Source: Muribaculaceae bacterium (lineage in GTDB: Bacteria; Bacteroidota; Bacteroidia; Bacteroidales; Muribaculaceae). Taken from it: 64,000 nt of DNA. Each line of letters begins with the position of its first letter. The first letter of the stretch is position 1. Under the pieces are notes generated by a model that had not been told where the DNA came from, searched no databases, and saw nothing but the letters and a program-made list of their open reading frames with translations. The DNA lies in the NCBI GenBank assembly GCA_017478855.1, contig JAFVCX010000046.1, positions 1 to 64,000 of the forward strand, in the 5' to 3' direction. The translations under genes were made by a program, and so were the position numbers. Positions 56,865-64,000 of the stretch are shown piece after piece.

Positions 56865-57260
56865 TCAGAGCACGAGGGAGGCCACGGCTTGGGCATCGTC
56901 GCCCTCGTAGAATCGCGGCTCACCCACGGGCCGATAGAGATAGTCGCCGAAGCGCAGCATCTGCAAGGCCGCGAACTGGTGGTCTTTGCTCACGCACACA
57001 TCGAGGCGCACGTTGCCTATATCCATTTTCTCGAGCTTGAGGTCGCGCGCCAGAGCGGCCACACGGCCGGCCGGAGCATCGAGCAGACGCTGTATGCGGG
57101 CGGCGGCTTCGGGGGCGTAGTCGTTTTTCTTCACGATGAGGGGACTGCGGGTGGGCAGATAGACAGCCTTCGTGCAAAGTCCAAAGAATGAGGTGGATAT
57201 TTCGATGTCGGGGCGAGCCATGAGCGCAGCTGCCATTTCGAGTTTTTTAATGTTAGCCAT
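56865..57260 (-). CDS. 131-residue protein of unknown function with a palindromic operator
   Basis: This soluble protein starts MANIKKLEMAAALMARPDIEISTSFFGLC and has no signal peptide or membrane helix. The middle holds a helical stretch (YAPEAAARIQRLLDAP) and the end a short acidic segment. I recognise no family. Two GTAA-N4-TTAC palindromes lie 15-75 bases upstream, so it is probably a regulated single gene. It lies between nhaD and a small secreted protein gene. Confidence 0.55.
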   Translation of the reverse strand: MANIKKLEMAAALMARPDIEISTSFFGLCTKAVYLPTRSPLIVKKNDYAPEAAARIQRLLDAPAGRVAALARDLKLEKMDIGNVRLDVCVSKDHQFAALQMLRFGDYLYRPVGEPRFYEGDDAQAVASLVL

Positions 57261-57274
57261 AATCGTTTCTTTTT

Positions 57275-57335
57275 ATGTAAGTGGTTACATTTTTTAGAGA
57301 GAACGTAACCACTGATTTTATGTAATTAGTTACGT
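57275..57335. promoter_or_regulatory. Paired GTAA-N4-TTAC palindromes
   Basis: ATGTAAGTGGTTACAT (57275-57290) is a palindrome with arms ATGTAA/TTACAT; ATGTAATTAGTTACGT (57320-57335) has the same core with one arm mismatch and starts 45 bp further. A GTAACCAC half-site with complement to the first site lies between them (57305-57312). This arrangement looks like binding sites for a dimeric repressor or activator of the 131-residue gene. Confidence 0.5.
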
Positions 57336-57437
57336 TTTTTGAAAAGGGGTATTGGGGTCACCACAAGGCAACCGTCCACACAGCGGCTCGCGATGAGCCG
57401 GCCGGCGGACAAACTTTGACGGATGGGAGAAACGAGG

Positions 57438-57836
57438 CTAACGAATGATGTGCCGCAAGGCAATCACATAGTAGGCCGTTGCGATGCAGCACTGGAAATG
57501 GGCGGCCAACAGCCGCGAATTGATTGCTTGCCGGGCATGGCAGGGATGCTGGCCTTTGCCGGCAACTCCTTGCGAAGTGTGGCAGCGAGCTTGGCCACGC
57601 ACGGGCGAGCTGCCGCCGGTAGGATTGTGCTGGCGCACCTGCTGGTGGCCACGACCACTCACGAGCGAGGGGATGCCATCGGCAGCGTCGCACACGGCAT
57701 CACACATCCACAGGCGCGCGTCGGTGAGTTCACCTTGCGCCTCGCAAGCTGTGGCGGCCGGGGCTTGCGGCTCGCAAAAATGCTCGATTGCCAGCATGCC
57801 CAGCAGCACAATGATGAGTTTCAGCGTGGTCTTCAT
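57438..57836 (-). CDS. Small secreted Cys/His-rich protein
   Basis: This 132-residue protein has a signal peptide (MKTTLKLIIVLLGMLAIEHF) and a mature part with several Cys and His residues (LWMCDAVCDAADG; ARCHTSQGV; HPCHARQ). It ends YYVIALRHIIR. I chose the start at 57836; a longer frame adds 19 residues. Its tail resembles a conserved Bacteroidales family, but I cannot name it. It lies 79 bases from the xerD stop codon. Confidence 0.45.
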   Translation of the reverse strand: MKTTLKLIIVLLGMLAIEHFCEPQAPAATACEAQGELTDARLWMCDAVCDAADGIPSLVSGRGHQQVRQHNPTGGSSPVRGQARCHTSQGVAGKGQHPCHARQAINSRLLAAHFQCCIATAYYVIALRHIIR

Positions 57837-57915
57837 GTGTCGCCCTGAATAATCGGCCACAAAAATACGCATTTTTTTGCTAACAAGCGTCATGCCCTAA
57901 AGGGGATTCTCCTTT

Positions 57916-58824
57916 TTATTTGTTGCGGGGGTGATGCGAAAGAATCTCTTGGCGCAGCATGGAGCGGTCGATGTGCACATAGATTTCGGTGGTGGTGATG
58001 CTTTCGTGGCCCAGCATCTGCTGGATGGCGCGCAAGTTGGCTCCGCCCTCAAGCAAATGGGTGGCAAAGGAATGGCGCAGGGTGTGCGGGCTCACATTTT
58101 TGCGCACCCCGGCCAACTGGCACAACTGCTTGATGATGATAAACACCATTTGGCGCGACAGTTGCCCACCCCGACGGTTGAGAAACAAGATGTCTTGGCA
58201 ACCGCGCTTGGGGGTGAGCGAGGAGCGCACTTGGTCGAGGTAGATGGCTATCTGTTCAAGAGCCACTTGCGAGATGGGCACCATGCGCTGCTTGGTGCCC
58301 TTTCCCTCAACGAGGATAAATTCCTCGTCGGCATAGATGCGCGAGAGCTTCAGCCCCACCAGCTCGCTCACCCGCAAGCCGCAGCCATACAGGGTTTCGA
58401 TGATGGCACGGTTGCGCACGCCCTCGGGCTTGCTCTGGTCGATGCAAGAAATCATGGCATCGATCTCGGCTTCGGTGAGCACTTCGGGCAAGTGGCGTCC
58501 CAGTTGTGGCGGCTCAAGCAACGAAGTGGGGTTGGTTTCAATCCATCCGCTCACCCGCAGATAACGAAAAAAGCTTTTGATGCCCGAAATGATGCGGGCC
58601 TGCGACCGCGGCCCGATGCCCAAGTCGTGCAGCGTGCCCACGAAGAGCGAGAGGTCGGCCGGAGTGGCGTGCTGCACAGCCACTTCGGCATCGGCCAGAT
58701 AGTGGATGAGTTTGTCCACATTGTCGGCATAAGCGCGGGCGGTGTTGGCCGAAAGGCCTTTTTCCACTCGCAGCCACACGTCGTAGTCGCGCTTCACGGC
58801 GGCGAGGTCGGTTATTTCATTCAT
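57916..58824 (-). CDS. xerD: Site-specific tyrosine recombinase XerD
   Basis: This 302-residue recombinase resolves chromosome dimers at dif with XerC. It has the core-binding N-terminal domain (LRVEKGLSANTARAYADNVDKL) and a catalytic domain with R in YGCGLRVSEL, HTLRH (HxxR), GHESITTT and the nucleophile Tyr in TEIYVH near the end. The start MNEIT at 58824 overlaps the serine hydrolase stop as ATGA, which fixes the choice over 58830. Confidence 0.93.
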   Translation of the reverse strand: MNEITDLAAVKRDYDVWLRVEKGLSANTARAYADNVDKLIHYLADAEVAVQHATPADLSLFVGTLHDLGIGPRSQARIISGIKSFFRYLRVSGWIETNPTSLLEPPQLGRHLPEVLTEAEIDAMISCIDQSKPEGVRNRAIIETLYGCGLRVSELVGLKLSRIYADEEFILVEGKGTKQRMVPISQVALEQIAIYLDQVRSSLTPKRGCQDILFLNRRGGQLSRQMVFIIIKQLCQLAGVRKNVSPHTLRHSFATHLLEGGANLRAIQQMLGHESITTTEIYVHIDRSMLRQEILSHHPRNK

Positions 58825-60902
58825 TGGCACTTCACCACCTCCTTTTCCTGCTTGCTAAAGGTGTCGGTAATGGTCAGGGCACCTTGCGCGGGAAGGAAGT
58901 CGAGCGTCAGGCCGCTGCCCCAATTCACATAGCACAGTTGCACTTGCACGCGGTCAGCATTCCAGCGACATGTGCCTGCCGCCACAAAGTCGCGCGTCAG
59001 GCCGGCGAAGCGGCTGCGCGCATTCATTTCATAGGGCGGGAATCCTTTCAGTGGCGAGTATTTCCACTCGCCGTTGCCCAACGCCAGCCGCTCGTCGTGA
59101 CCATCGGCAAACGTCATTTCAAGGTCGAAGTAGCCCTCCTTGCGGCTGATGCGCAAGGCTGTTATGTCGTGCGCATTGGGCGCGAACCGCACATTTACGG
59201 GGCGGAAGTCTGCCACGTCGCTTGCAGCGAGTGAGGGACGGCTCATGGCAGCCATCACGCTATCGAGCCGCGCTTGCTCACCGGCAGCGGCGGGCCGCGC
59301 CGTGATGCCACGCATGAACAGCTGCCACACAGCATTCAGCTCGGCCCACTCATCGGGGAAAATGCCCAAGATGACCACCACCATGTCGGTGGACGGGTCC
59401 ACAACCAAGAACTGCCCCTGCGTGCCATAGGCCCGATAGGCCGTGGGCCACAGGCAACGATAGGTGTTGTAGCCAAATCCTTGATTCCAGTCGCGCGGCT
59501 TGTCGCGGTGGGGCATGGGCACTTGAAAACTCGTCATCTCGTCGAGCCAGCCAGCCGAAATTAATTGGCGGCCTTTCCATGCGCCGCGCTGCAGCATGAG
59601 CTGGCCCACTTTGGCCAGCGACTCGGCCGTCATGCGCAAGCCCCAGCCGCCGGTGTTCACGCCCTCGGGACTGAGTTCCCACTGGGCATCGGTGATGCAT
59701 AGGGGAGTGAAGATGCGTTGCTGCACGTAGTCGAGCAGGGTTTGCCCCGTGAGGTGCTGCACTATGGCAGCCAGCACATAGGCCGGCATGGAATCGTATT
59801 GAAAGCGTGTGCCCGGCCGGTCGGTCACGGGTTTCGCCAGCCAGTCGCGAAGCCACCGGTCGCTGTGACCACGCAACGCCCAATCGGGCGTAACGCCTGT
59901 GGTGAGTGTGAGCAAGTGGCGCACGGTGAGCGAGGCCATGCGTGGAGAAGCCTCCCGCAGCAGCGAATCGGGCAACAGGGCGGAAATCGTGTCGGTCACA
60001 GTCATCAGCCCATCGTCCACCGCAAGCCCCACCGCCAGCGCGGTGACGGTTTTGCTCACCGACATGAGCGCACGCGTGTCGTCGCAACGGAATGGCGACG
60101 CATGCACCTCGGCAATGACGTGGCCATGCCGCAGCACCAGCGCATGCTGCAAGCGGGCATCGGGGAGCGATTGGAGGGTGTGCAGCATGGTGACCACCGC
60201 TTGTGGCCGCACCTGCATGGCGGCGGCCGTGGCTCGTGGCAAGCGGTCGGCAATCAAAGGCTGACTTTTATTAACAAAGATGTGAGCGAGCGTCTTTGCC
60301 GAGGACAAACGAGCCAAATGATAGGCTCCGCCGCTTGCCACAAGAGCAAACAGAAGGGTAGCCGCACCACAGAGCCACTTGCGACGGAAGCACCACACCA
60401 CAGCGGCGAGCAGAGGTGGCAGCATGAGCCCCAAAAGCCACTTGTGGAGGTTGTTGCCGCCCATGAGTGTGCATAAAAACAACAGCAAGCCGAGCACAAT
60501 GCCCCCCCATGCCGCGCGGCGCAGGCGCAAAGCGCACAGCAAGAGGCAGCAGCCCAACATCATGAGCCACAACCAGCAAGCGGGTTGCGGAAGCCCTATG
60601 GTGGCCACCGCCGTGAGCCAGCGTTGCCAAGCCGGCAGGTCATAGGAAGCGGTCACCTCGATTTGCGGCACGCCCCGATAGAGTTTGGGCAGGTCGTACA
60701 GGCGATTGATTTCGCTGGTTTGCTCATAGCACAAAAGGTCGTTGCCCTGCCCCATCACGTCGTAGCGATAGGGCACATCGGGCGACGACGACGCGGGCAG
60801 GCACGCCACCGCGCCAGCCACCAGCGCCATCACACACAAGAGCAGTCCAAAAGAGATTGCCCACTTGCGCCCGGTACTGTCATTTTGATTCAAAAATTTC
60901 AT
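58821..60902 (-). CDS. Membrane-anchored serine hydrolase (class C beta-lactamase-like)
   Basis: This 693-residue protein starts at 60902 (MKFLNQ); the longer frame adds 31 residues. The N-terminal 200 residues hold several hydrophobic segments (ISFGLLLCVMALVAGAVAC; a cluster near 105-180). The beta-lactamase domain follows with SVSK (nucleophile Ser, Lys) and a YDS motif where YxN is usual. The last 120 residues form an extra beta domain. It may be a peptidase or esterase acting in the envelope. Its stop overlaps xerD's start by 4 bases, so the two are translationally coupled. Confidence 0.82.
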   Translation of the reverse strand: MKFLNQNDSTGRKWAISFGLLLCVMALVAGAVACLPASSSPDVPYRYDVMGQGNDLLCYEQTSEINRLYDLPKLYRGVPQIEVTASYDLPAWQRWLTAVATIGLPQPACWLWLMMLGCCLLLCALRLRRAAWGGIVLGLLLFLCTLMGGNNLHKWLLGLMLPPLLAAVVWCFRRKWLCGAATLLFALVASGGAYHLARLSSAKTLAHIFVNKSQPLIADRLPRATAAAMQVRPQAVVTMLHTLQSLPDARLQHALVLRHGHVIAEVHASPFRCDDTRALMSVSKTVTALAVGLAVDDGLMTVTDTISALLPDSLLREASPRMASLTVRHLLTLTTGVTPDWALRGHSDRWLRDWLAKPVTDRPGTRFQYDSMPAYVLAAIVQHLTGQTLLDYVQQRIFTPLCITDAQWELSPEGVNTGGWGLRMTAESLAKVGQLMLQRGAWKGRQLISAGWLDEMTSFQVPMPHRDKPRDWNQGFGYNTYRCLWPTAYRAYGTQGQFLVVDPSTDMVVVILGIFPDEWAELNAVWQLFMRGITARPAAAGEQARLDSVMAAMSRPSLAASDVADFRPVNVRFAPNAHDITALRISRKEGYFDLEMTFADGHDERLALGNGEWKYSPLKGFPPYEMNARSRFAGLTRDFVAAGTCRWNADRVQVQLCYVNWGSGLTLDFLPAQGALTITDTFSKQEKEVVKCQ

Positions 60903-61045
60903 TTTGCAGGGGCAAAGATAGCATTTTTGTTGCGATTTTTGCTGTTTTTCGGTAGTTTCCTTGCAATTTATTTGGAAAACTGGCTGTGGTTTCATAATTT
61001 TGTAAATTAAAGTTGGAGAAAAGGGTAAAACAAAGAGTAAAAGCT

Positions 61046-61315
61046 ATGTCTCCCATTCTTATCATAGCCATCATCAATGCTCTTGCCTTTGCCGCATTCG
61101 GCATCGACAAATATTGCGCCATTCACAAGATGTGGCGTGTGCCCGAATTTTTCTTATGGCTACTGGCTCTTGCCGGCGGTGCCCTCGGGGCATGGATAGG
61201 CATGACCGCCTTTCACCACAAGACTCGCTACTGGCAATTTGTGGTGGGCATTCCTCTCATCTTCATCATCCATGTGATTTTAGCGTTTGTGCTGCTGGAT
61301 TTTTCTTTCGATTAA
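61046..61315 (+). CDS. DUF1294 family membrane protein
   Basis: This 89-residue inner-membrane protein matches the DUF1294 pattern (AFGIDKYCAIHKMWRVPEFFL; LALAGGALGAWIGMTAFHHKTRYWQFVVGIPL) with three hydrophobic segments. The start at 61046 (MSPILI) gives the standard family length; a longer frame adds 11 residues. No role is known. It is divergent from the serine hydrolase gene and precedes the DUF2723 gene. Confidence 0.88.
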   Translation: MSPILIIAIINALAFAAFGIDKYCAIHKMWRVPEFFLWLLALAGGALGAWIGMTAFHHKTRYWQFVVGIPLIFIIHVILAFVLLDFSFD

Positions 61316-61354
61316 AGCCGCGTCACGCGCTTGCCCCCTGAGGGGACGAAAAAA

Positions 61355-61387
61355 TTTGGTGTTATTTGAAAGATTGTATTACTTTTG
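61355..61387 (+). promoter_or_regulatory. Promoter of the DUF2723 gene
   Basis: TTTG (61355-61358) is followed after 21 bases by TACTTTTG (61380-61387), a good Bacteroidetes promoter. The start codon is at 61452. Confidence 0.65.
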
Positions 61388-61451
61388 TCGTTTAGAATGC
61401 AGCACTATGCTGTTACCTTAAGAACACAAACATCAATCTTCCAGTGACACG

Positions 61452-64000
61452 ATGAAGAAATACAATTTGATTAACAACACATTGGGCTGGCTCATCTTTG
61501 TGGTGGCGGCGGTGACTTATCTGCTCACCATTGAGCCAACGGCCAGCTTTTGGGACTGTCCCGAATTTATCGCACAAGGTTTTAAGAGCGAAATCGGCCA
61601 TCCGCCGGGCAACCCCATTTTTATTCTTGCCGCTCGTTTTGCCGCTAACTTTGCGGGCGGTGACGTGACACTGGTGGCACGATGCGTCAACGCCATGTCG
61701 GCCCTCTTCAGCGCGGCCACCATTTTGCTGCTGTTTTGGACCATCACCCACTTGGCCAAGAAACTGCTGGTCAAGGACGGCGAAGAAGAAGGAATGACGC
61801 TGGCCCAGTATCTCGTGATTATGGGCAGCGGTGTGGCCGGCGCATTGGCCTACACGTGGAGCGACACCTTTTGGTTCTCGGCTGTGGAGGCCGAGGTTTA
61901 TGCCTTCTCGTCGTTTTGCACCGCACTGGTGTTTTGGCTCATTCTCAAATGGGAAAACCGTGCCAATGAGCCGGGCAGCGACCGCTGGCTCATCTTGATT
62001 GCCTACATCTTTGGCCTCTCGCTGGGAGTGCACCTGCTCAACCTGCTGTGCATCCCGGCCATCGCGCTGGTGTATTACTACCGCAAATTCGACAACACCA
62101 CGGCCAAAGGCTCTATCATCACGCTGCTCATCTCGTTTGCCATCATCGTGCTCATTCTCTACGGGCTGGAACCGGGCTTCGTGGAGCTGGGTCAATACTT
62201 CGACCTCTTTGCGGTGAACACGCTGGGCCTGCCCTTTAACATGGGTGTGCTCATCTATGCCATCTTGCTCGTGGCCGTGCTGGCATGGAACATCTATGAG
62301 CTGCACGCCAACCGCAGTGAAGGGCGCATCAAGGTGTCGTTTGCCTTAGGGGTGCTGCTCTCGGGCATGCTTTTCATTGGCGACAACCTGCTCATTCCGC
62401 TGGTGCTGATTATTGCCCTGTGCGTCTATCTGTTCAAATATTGCAAAAAATTGCCGCGCCGCATCTTGGCCAACGTGAGCTTGAGCATTCTGGTGATTTT
62501 CATCGGGTTTGCCTCCTATGGCCTGATTTTGATTCGCAGCAACGCCAACACGCCACTTGATGAGAACTCGCCCAACAACACCTTTGCCCTCGCCAAATAT
62601 CTGAGCCGTGAGCAATATGGCGAAACGCCGCTGTTTTACGGGCGCACCCTCTTTAGCGATGTGGTGTATCAGGCCGCCGGCAACGGCACCATGAAGCCTG
62701 TGAAGAAAGAAGGGCGCACGCTTTATGCCGAGGAGGTGAAGCAAAATCCGGGCGACCCCGACCGCTATGTGGCCACGGGCCGCAAGACCGAATATGTGTT
62801 CGCTCCCGAGCAAAACATGGTGTTCCCGCGCATTCACAGCGAGGCACACAAGCAACAATACATTGAGTGGCTGGGCATGCAGGGAACCACCGTGGAGGCT
62901 ACCACGCAACTGGATCAAGACGGCCGAGTGGTGGCCCGCGAGCAAAAGCTTAAGCCCACCGTGGGCGAGAACCTGCGGTTCTTCATTGACTACCAGCTCA
63001 ACTACATGTATTGGCGCTACTTCATGTGGAACTTCGCCGGGCGCCAAAACGACATTCAGGGCATGGGCGAAATCACGCAAGGCAACTGGATTTCGGGCAT
63101 TCCGTTTATCGACAATCCGCGTTTGGGCGACCAGAGCCTGCTGCCCGACGACTTGGGCAAGGGCAACAAGGGGCACAACGTGTTCTACCTGCTGCCGCTG
63201 CTGCTGGGCATCGTGGGCCTGCTGTGGCAAGCCTATCGCGGCCGTCGCGGCATCGAGCAATTTTGGGTGGTGTTCTTCTTGTTCTTCATGACGGGTATCG
63301 CCATCGTGATGTATCTGAACCAAACGCCCAACCAGCCTCGAGAGCGCGACTACGCCTATGCCGGCTCGTTCTATGCCTACGCCATCTGGATTGGTCTAGG
63401 TGTGGCCGGCCTGTGGCGCATGGGGCTGGCCGCTCTGGCCAAAGCCAAGAAGAGCAATGAGGCACAAGAAAACGGCTCGCTGGCATTGCCGCTCGCTGCC
63501 GTGGCCGCCCTTATAGGACTGGCCGTGCCCTTGCAGATGGTGAGCCAAACTTGGGATGACCACGACCGCAGCGGACGCTATGCCGCCCGTGACTTCGGCA
63601 TGAACTACCTGTCGAGCGTGGATAAAGATGCCATCATCTTCACCAACGGCGACAACGACACCTTCCCGCTATGGTATTGCCAAGAGGTGGAGGGCTACCG
63701 CACCGACGTGCGTGTGGTGAACCTGAGCTACCTCTCGACCGACTGGTATATCTCGCAAATGCAACGGGCCGCCTATGAGAGCACACCGCTGCCCATGCAG
63801 GCGACCAACACCACTTATGCCTACGATGACAGGCAATTCAACTACTTCATCAGCCCCGACACGTCCATACGCATGCCGGTGCTCACCATGCTCAAGGAAC
63901 TTTATGGCCCCGACTATAAGAACAATCCTTATGGCATGAGTGAGGTGAAGCATCCGCTCGTGTTCATTCCCATCAATGCCGACCAAGCCGTGGCGGCAGG
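61452..64000 (+). CDS. DUF2723 family membrane protein (truncated by window end)
   Basis: The frame is open from ATG 61452 to the window edge (849 codons so far) with no stop, so the gene continues. It starts MKKYNLINNTLGWLIFVVAAVTYLLTIEPTASFWDCPEFIAQGFKSEIGHPPGNP, abbreviated here to its key WDCPEF and GHPPGNP motifs. About twelve membrane helices span residues 12-420, then a long soluble region and a second membrane cluster near residue 580-700. DUF2723 proteins are multi-pass glycosyltransferase-like proteins proposed for protein O-glycosylation in Bacteroidetes. That role is inferred from family. Confidence 0.85.
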   Translation, partial: MKKYNLINNTLGWLIFVVAAVTYLLTIEPTASFWDCPEFIAQGFKSEIGHPPGNPIFILAARFAANFAGGDVTLVARCVNAMSALFSAATILLLFWTITHLAKKLLVKDGEEEGMTLAQYLVIMGSGVAGALAYTWSDTFWFSAVEAEVYAFSSFCTALVFWLILKWENRANEPGSDRWLILIAYIFGLSLGVHLLNLLCIPAIALVYYYRKFDNTTAKGSIITLLISFAIIVLILYGLEPGFVELGQYFDLFAVNTLGLPFNMGVLIYAILLVAVLAWNIYELHANRSEGRIKVSFALGVLLSGMLFIGDNLLIPLVLIIALCVYLFKYCKKLPRRILANVSLSILVIFIGFASYGLILIRSNANTPLDENSPNNTFALAKYLSREQYGETPLFYGRTLFSDVVYQAAGNGTMKPVKKEGRTLYAEEVKQNPGDPDRYVATGRKTEYVFAPEQNMVFPRIHSEAHKQQYIEWLGMQGTTVEATTQLDQDGRVVAREQKLKPTVGENLRFFIDYQLNYMYWRYFMWNFAGRQNDIQGMGEITQGNWISGIPFIDNPRLGDQSLLPDDLGKGNKGHNVFYLLPLLLGIVGLLWQAYRGRRGIEQFWVVFFLFFMTGIAIVMYLNQTPNQPRERDYAYAGSFYAYAIWIGLGVAGLWRMGLAALAKAKKSNEAQENGSLALPLAAVAALIGLAVPLQMVSQTWDDHDRSGRYAARDFGMNYLSSVDKDAIIFTNGDNDTFPLWYCQEVEGYRTDVRVVNLSYLSTDWYISQMQRAAYESTPLPMQATNTTYAYDDRQFNYFISPDTSIRMPVLTMLKELYGPDYKNNPYGMSEVKHPLVFIPINADQAVAA

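Noticed and set aside
61413..62306. 297-aa minus-strand frame at the right end
   Set aside because: It is antisense to the DUF2723 gene, whose motifs are clear on the plus strand.

Overview
The window looks like a chromosomal segment of a gut Bacteroidales bacterium, most plausibly Muribaculaceae (S24-7) or a close relative. The reasons are Bacteroidetes-type promoters (TTTG, then about 20 bp, then TAnnTTTG) before many genes, start codons mostly without Shine-Dalgarno sequences, two cobalamin riboswitches with BtuB/BtuG-like genes, several secreted proteins with type IX-like C-terminal tails, dockerin repeats, a TPR-membrane-HTH regulator, a DUF2723 protein and an otherwise typical Bacteroidales gene set. 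The family-level assignment is an inference; I could not run a search.

Layout. 1-1.25 kb: long leader and rpsU. 1.28-8.2 kb: divergent RDD gene and a six-gene SpoIIM / membrane protein / DUF4129 / DUF4350 / MoxR / DUF58 operon. 8.3-15.05 kb: two minus-strand cobalamin-riboswitch transcription units for surface B12 capture. 15.3-19.2 kb: a small protein that could be a phage head-tail adaptor relative, a glycosyltransferase and gyrB. 19.4-29.3 kb: GH97 glycosidase and three large secreted proteins (BspA-like, CotH-like, choice-of-anchor-like). 29.5-37.3 kb: a TPR-HTH regulator, an SF1 helicase, secreted proteins, a BASS-type transporter and serS. 37.7-39.4 kb: a 75-aa protein and a lone SU10/DUF5309-like major-capsid protein with an N-terminal membrane segment. 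39.5-48.5 kb: acyltransferase, pheT, YebC, a membrane-anchored AraC regulator and a divergent 1004-aa secreted protein. 48.7-64 kb: ABC exporter, rnhB, polyprenyl synthase, an ECF sigma/anti-sigma/envelope operon, NhaD, small unknown proteins, xerD coupled to a serine hydrolase, DUF1294 and a truncated DUF2723 gene.

The strongest candidate for something undescribed is the capsid-like gene at 38010-39437. No terminase, portal or tail genes surround it. It has a predicted membrane helix, is preceded by a tiny partner gene, and is driven by a promoter that shares an 11-bp upstream element and exact spacing with the promoter of the adaptor-like gene 22 kb away (15326-15913). This suggests a dispersed, co-regulated, domesticated virion-like system. 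Other points of interest are a consensus Shine-Dalgarno sequence near the 5' end of the long rpsU leader, an AraC-type direct-repeat operator before the membrane-anchored AraC gene, a broken gene right behind the first B12 riboswitch, a G8 tract in the BspA-like promoter region, and dockerin pairs in three different positions within secreted proteins.
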